Below are positions 60,801 to 64,000 of a DNA stretch of 64,000 nt, one piece after another. A model generated the notes under the pieces. It saw only the letters and a program-made list of their open reading frames with translations, was not told where the DNA came from and searched no databases. The DNA comes from Owenia fusiformis. Lineage: Eukaryota; Annelida; Polychaeta; Sabellida; Oweniidae. Numbering within the stretch: position 1 is the first letter of the stretch; the number at the start of each line of letters is the position of its first letter. Made by a program: the position numbers and the translations under genes. The stretch lies in the NCBI GenBank assembly GCA_903813345.2, contig CAIIXF020000007.1, forward strand, positions 3,045,730-3,109,729, read 5' to 3'.

Positions 60801-63800
60801 GTGGATCACATTGTACCCTATCTGAGTGAGTACACAAGATTGGAAACACAAGAACTTATGCTACATATACTGGAGAACTGCTACCGCATGATGCACCAGG
60901 GGAAAGGTTGGGAAAGACTAAAAATTGTACTGAAGACAAGCAAATGTCTAGCAGATAAAGATCACTCTTTGTGCAGTATCAGTGAGTTGTATCATCCAAA
61001 GCTGTCTAGTTTGGTTGAGCACAAAGTACCACATGAAGTGTACCAAGAAAAGTCTTCTATCACAATCCTTGAAGAGCTTGGACTTAAACCTGTGTTATCT
61101 AAAGATGACATTCTGAATATTGCAAGAAATATTGAATGCAACAATGATATTTCAAAATCAGAAGAACTACTGAAATATTTGGAGAGGCACTGCAGCATAT
61201 TGCGTGACAAAAGCTTGGTAGATCAACTCGCTGACATTGTCTGGGTACTTAGAGATGAGACACAAAATAATGAATTACCAAATTCTTTAAAGGTGTCGTA
61301 TGAGGAGAGTAGGAAGTTATGGAAGCCAAGTGAAGTTTGTGACCAAAAGTTTGTATATTTGATTGGATCTGCACAACCACTGATAATGACAAAACATGTC
61401 AAAGAAGTGAGCAATGCATTTGGCTGGGGTAAAATACCTCACGATGGCATCATACACCAGCACATGAAAAATATCTCCACAAGCTACAAACACGAGGATA
61501 AAGGAGTTTATTCAACATTAGCTAAATCAGTGTATAAACAAATGGTTAGCAGTCCAACCCTTCAAACATTGCTGATACAGGACTCAAGTTTGAAGTGGAT
61601 CTGGCATGGAAATGGCTTCACAGGTCCATCTAGCATAGCCCTCACCAAAGCAGACTTTCCATTAGAGCCATACATATATTTTTTTCCCAGTGAGATGAAA
61701 GAATTCCGAAATATCATCAGGAAAGCTCCAGTACAAGAAGGATCAGTTGAATCAATTCTAATGAGCACACTGGAAAAAATGAATGCCGCACCTATAGCAG
61801 AGAGAGACTATGATAGAGATTTGAGAATAGCTGTGGCCACAATCAATAAGATTGCCTCTGAAGTGAAAAGGAAGAAAGTAGAGTTGAGTCAAGTGAAAGA
61901 CAGATTGCTGCTTCCAGTGCAAAGTGACGAGGATCGGGGTATTCTTAAGCTGAAAAAGATCAATGAGTGTGCATATATGTACAGTGTACAGGCATGGCTT
62001 ACACAAAAATGTAGTGCCCATTTAATGTCACATTGCTACGTACATCGAGATATCTCAGAGGACACTTGTACTGTTTTAGGTGTCCCTTCTCTGATGAGCA
62101 AAATTTTAGGGGATGATAATGGCTTTGGAGATTATGGTCAAACTGAAGACTTGACAACAAGACTTCAAAATATTCTCAAAGATTACAAAGATGGATTTTC
62201 TGTGCCAAAAGAATTGATTCAGAATGCAGATGATGCAGGGGCTACAAAGGTCAGTTTTATCTACGATGAACGAGATAATCAAGATGCTAGAACATTCCTC
62301 CTGGACCCAGAGATGTGTGATTTACAGGGACCTGCCTTATGGGTTCACAATGATGCCACATTCTCAAAAGATGACTATGAAAACATTGAAAAGCTTGGAG
62401 GTGCAACCAAAGCTGAAAAGGGAAACAAGATTGGAAAGTTTGGCCTTGGCTTTAACGCTGTGTACAATCTCACTGATGTCCCAAGTTTTGTAAGTGGAGA
62501 GAGCATTGCTTTTTTTGATCCACATCAAACATTTCTTGGAAAAGCAATTAGTGGAAAACCAGGAATTAAACTTGCAATTCACTTTGTAAAGAAACTACCA
62601 CAACTAGCCGACCAGTTCAAACCATACAATGGAATGTGTAAGTGCAATTTAAGCTGCAATGATAATGAAGTGCCTTACTACAAGGGAACCCTTTTCAGAT
62701 TTCCCCTGCGGAGAAAACCAAGCAAAATCAGTAAAATCTGTTATGATGAGGTGGAAATGAAAAAACTGCTACAGACTCTTGAGGTTGGGGCACATAAGAT
62801 GATGCTTTTTACTCAGAATGTGAGGGAGATAACAATTTCTAAAATTCCCAAAGGCACATCAAATAAAAATGAAGTCCAACCAGTACAATCTGAAATCTTA
62901 CTGACAATTACAAAGGAGAAAATACAATGCATCAGGAGTCCAATTTCAAAAAATAGCATGCTGGATTCATCATACCTGTATCTTCAACAGAGTTGCGAAA
63001 GCACTTCCAAACCGGAATCTTCTGACATTGTCAAAACAATAAAGACCATTGAGGACACTGGCAATATGTTTTTGGAAGTATCTCCAGAGAACAGAGAAAA
63101 ACATTGGTTAGTGTCTTGGAACATTGGAGAGAGTGGTGCCTATAAAACTGCCAAATCAGACCCAAGGCGACACAACTCCCTAGCTGGTGTTGCCATGAAT
63201 ATTGAGCCAACAGATAAGGAAGGCTGCTACAGGCCCATAAGTACAGGTTCAGCCACCATCTTTTGTTTTATGCCATTGCCAGTTCCACCCATTGCATCTC
63301 TTCCAGTTCATATCAATGGAAGTTTTGCTGTGACTCAGAGCCGTAGAGAGCTTTGTGAATGGAAGCCGGGAGATAAGAGCAATGAAGAGGCCAAATGGAA
63401 TGAAATCTTAATGAGGGATTCTGTTGTTTGTGCTTACCTTGACTCACTGGTGGACCTGAAAGCCATTATGGATCCAGATATGAGAAAAAATCACTACAAT
63501 GTTTGGCCAACAATGCAAAATTCCTCAAATGTGTACGGCCAGTTCCAAGAGAGTTTTTATAAGAGACTCCTAAGCGTAAATAATGGTCCAGAAATATTTA
63601 CGGATGGAAGATCCTGGAGAAATGTACAGAATACTGTTCTCATGGATACAGAATGGACTGATGAACAATCCAGTAATGATGAACAATCTGAATCCAAGAT
63701 ACCCTTGACTGAAGCCAAGCATGTACTTAAAATTCACCATCCAGAGAGCATCGTAGTAGCTGATATGCCAGAAGTGGTTCTCAAAACATTAAAGGAAACA

Positions 63801-64000
63801 TCTTGTTTCCAAATGACAATGTATACTGTAGACAAGTTCTTCAAGGATGTTTTCTTCCATCAGATAGATACATTACCTGAGGAATATAGGGACTCCTTGA
63901 TGTTGTATGCATTGAAAAATGAGGCTTTGTTGAGTAAAGGCATTATCTATCTGATGAATACTGTGCCATGTGTGCCAGTTAAGCCAAAGGGTCAACTGAG
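51842..64000 (+). CDS. Sacsin-like protein (nine exons, 3' end outside window)
   Basis: CDS exons: 51913-52029, 52569-52682, 53502-53649, 54079-54301, 55090-55589, 56073-56191, 56482-56664, 57030-57612, 60070-64000+. A possible 5' UTR part starts at 51842 after TTTGTTTCAG. There are 1972 or more residues. The first HSP90-type ATPase unit has [15 protein letters not shown] (about 35-49), [13 protein letters not shown] and GRFGLGFKS (about 113-121). A second unit has [14 protein letters not shown] (from about 1377) and [18 protein letters not shown] (about 1452). This is the SIRPT repeat plan of sacsin, a giant co-chaperone linked to mitochondria and intermediate filaments in vertebrates. The N-terminal ubiquitin-like domain of human sacsin is absent; an acidic Ser-rich leader ([14 protein letters not shown]) replaces it. 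A third unit and the DnaJ/HEPN end, if present, lie beyond the edge. Human SACS also has one giant exon. Confidence 0.9.
52727..52985. mobile_element. One-ended ACAGGGTGGGCC element fragment
   Basis: ACAGGGTGGGCCAAAAAATG resembles the 10255 and 45851 element ends, but no inverted partner was found. The minus strand here is briefly open ([18 protein letters not shown]) without a recognised family. It lies in intron 2 of the sacsin-like gene. Confidence 0.4.
58181..59961. repeat. Intronic array of about 140-150-bp units, GGCGGCCATTTT-rich
   Basis: It begins ATCCCACCGAACAAAGTTCG with GTCCGTCC microsatellite sequence. About 11-13 degenerate units follow, each with CAAGATGGC, AAAATGGCGGCCATTTTTCG, TAACTCAAATACC and GGATTTGGTTCAAATTTTAT. 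It closes with two copies of GGTGGGATT...ACTCC...CTTGCTGTTTTTCTAG-like sequence. The array fills most of the 2.46-kb intron before the giant sacsin-like exon. Confidence 0.85.
60070..64000 (+). CDS. Giant exon of the sacsin-like gene, open at the window edge
   Basis: An uninterrupted frame of 3931 nt from the acceptor TTTAG to the window end carries the rest of unit 1 and the start of unit 2. It starts in phase with [15 protein letters not shown]. Smaller frames on either strand here are shadows. An FPLRRKP segment and a [14 protein letters not shown] segment mirror FPIRLAP and HIFCVLPLP of unit 1, confirming the repeat. Confidence 0.92.

Noticed and set aside
62224-62493. 89-codon plus-strand frame in the sacsin-like exon
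   Set aside because: It is out of frame with the giant open frame that carries the ATPase motifs.
1-64000. tRNA or rRNA genes
   Set aside because: No cloverleaf with conserved T-loop and anticodon features and no rRNA-like stretch was noticed on reading; a covariance-model scan was not possible.

Overview
This window is a gene-sparse, AT-rich, intron-rich piece of an animal genome. Every convincing gene is split by introns with GT-AG borders, and the families are metazoan: a NACHT/WD-repeat STAND NTPase, a C2H2 zinc-finger protein and a sacsin-like protein. The space between exons is full of short inverted-repeat DNA transposons. The protein types and the many terminal-inverted-repeat (TIR) elements fit a marine invertebrate (lophotrochozoan or invertebrate deuterostome), but the sequence alone does not settle the phylum.

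Layout. (1) 2407-12852, minus: 21 exons of an NWD1/NWD2-like protein, with the start present and the 3' part (most WD repeats) beyond the left edge. (2) 12853-18678: intergenic, with at least six inverted-repeat elements including a long imperfect hairpin. (3) 18679-28343, minus: a DegT/DnrJ/EryC1/StrS-type PLP aminotransferase, unusual in animals, with one large catalytic exon and two tandem versions of the terminal exon. Both versions end in Ser-Lys-Leu, the canonical peroxisomal import signal. (4) 28408-38006, plus: a six-exon RING-finger/coiled-coil protein whose start codon lies only 64 bp from the aminotransferase start, head to head. Its first intron carries a nest of transposons. (5) 39485-44682, minus: a four-exon C2H2 zinc-finger protein, convergent with the RING gene. 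(6) 44683-51840: intergenic, with nested mariner-like and other elements. (7) 51913-64000+, plus: a sacsin-like gene with two HSP90-type ATPase units in the window. It has eight small exons followed by a giant exon that is still open at the right edge.

Exon models were built by hand. I joined open frames only where splice signals, codon phase and protein continuity agreed. All 21 exons of gene 1, all four of the zinc-finger gene, all six of the RING gene and all nine of the sacsin-like gene keep phase. One sacsin-like intron needs a GC-AG donor. The most interesting observation is the aminotransferase with duplicated terminal exons, each preserving a peroxisomal SKL end, transcribed divergently from a RING protein. 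The genes show no operon-like relation; the RING/aminotransferase pair is the only one likely to share control sequence.
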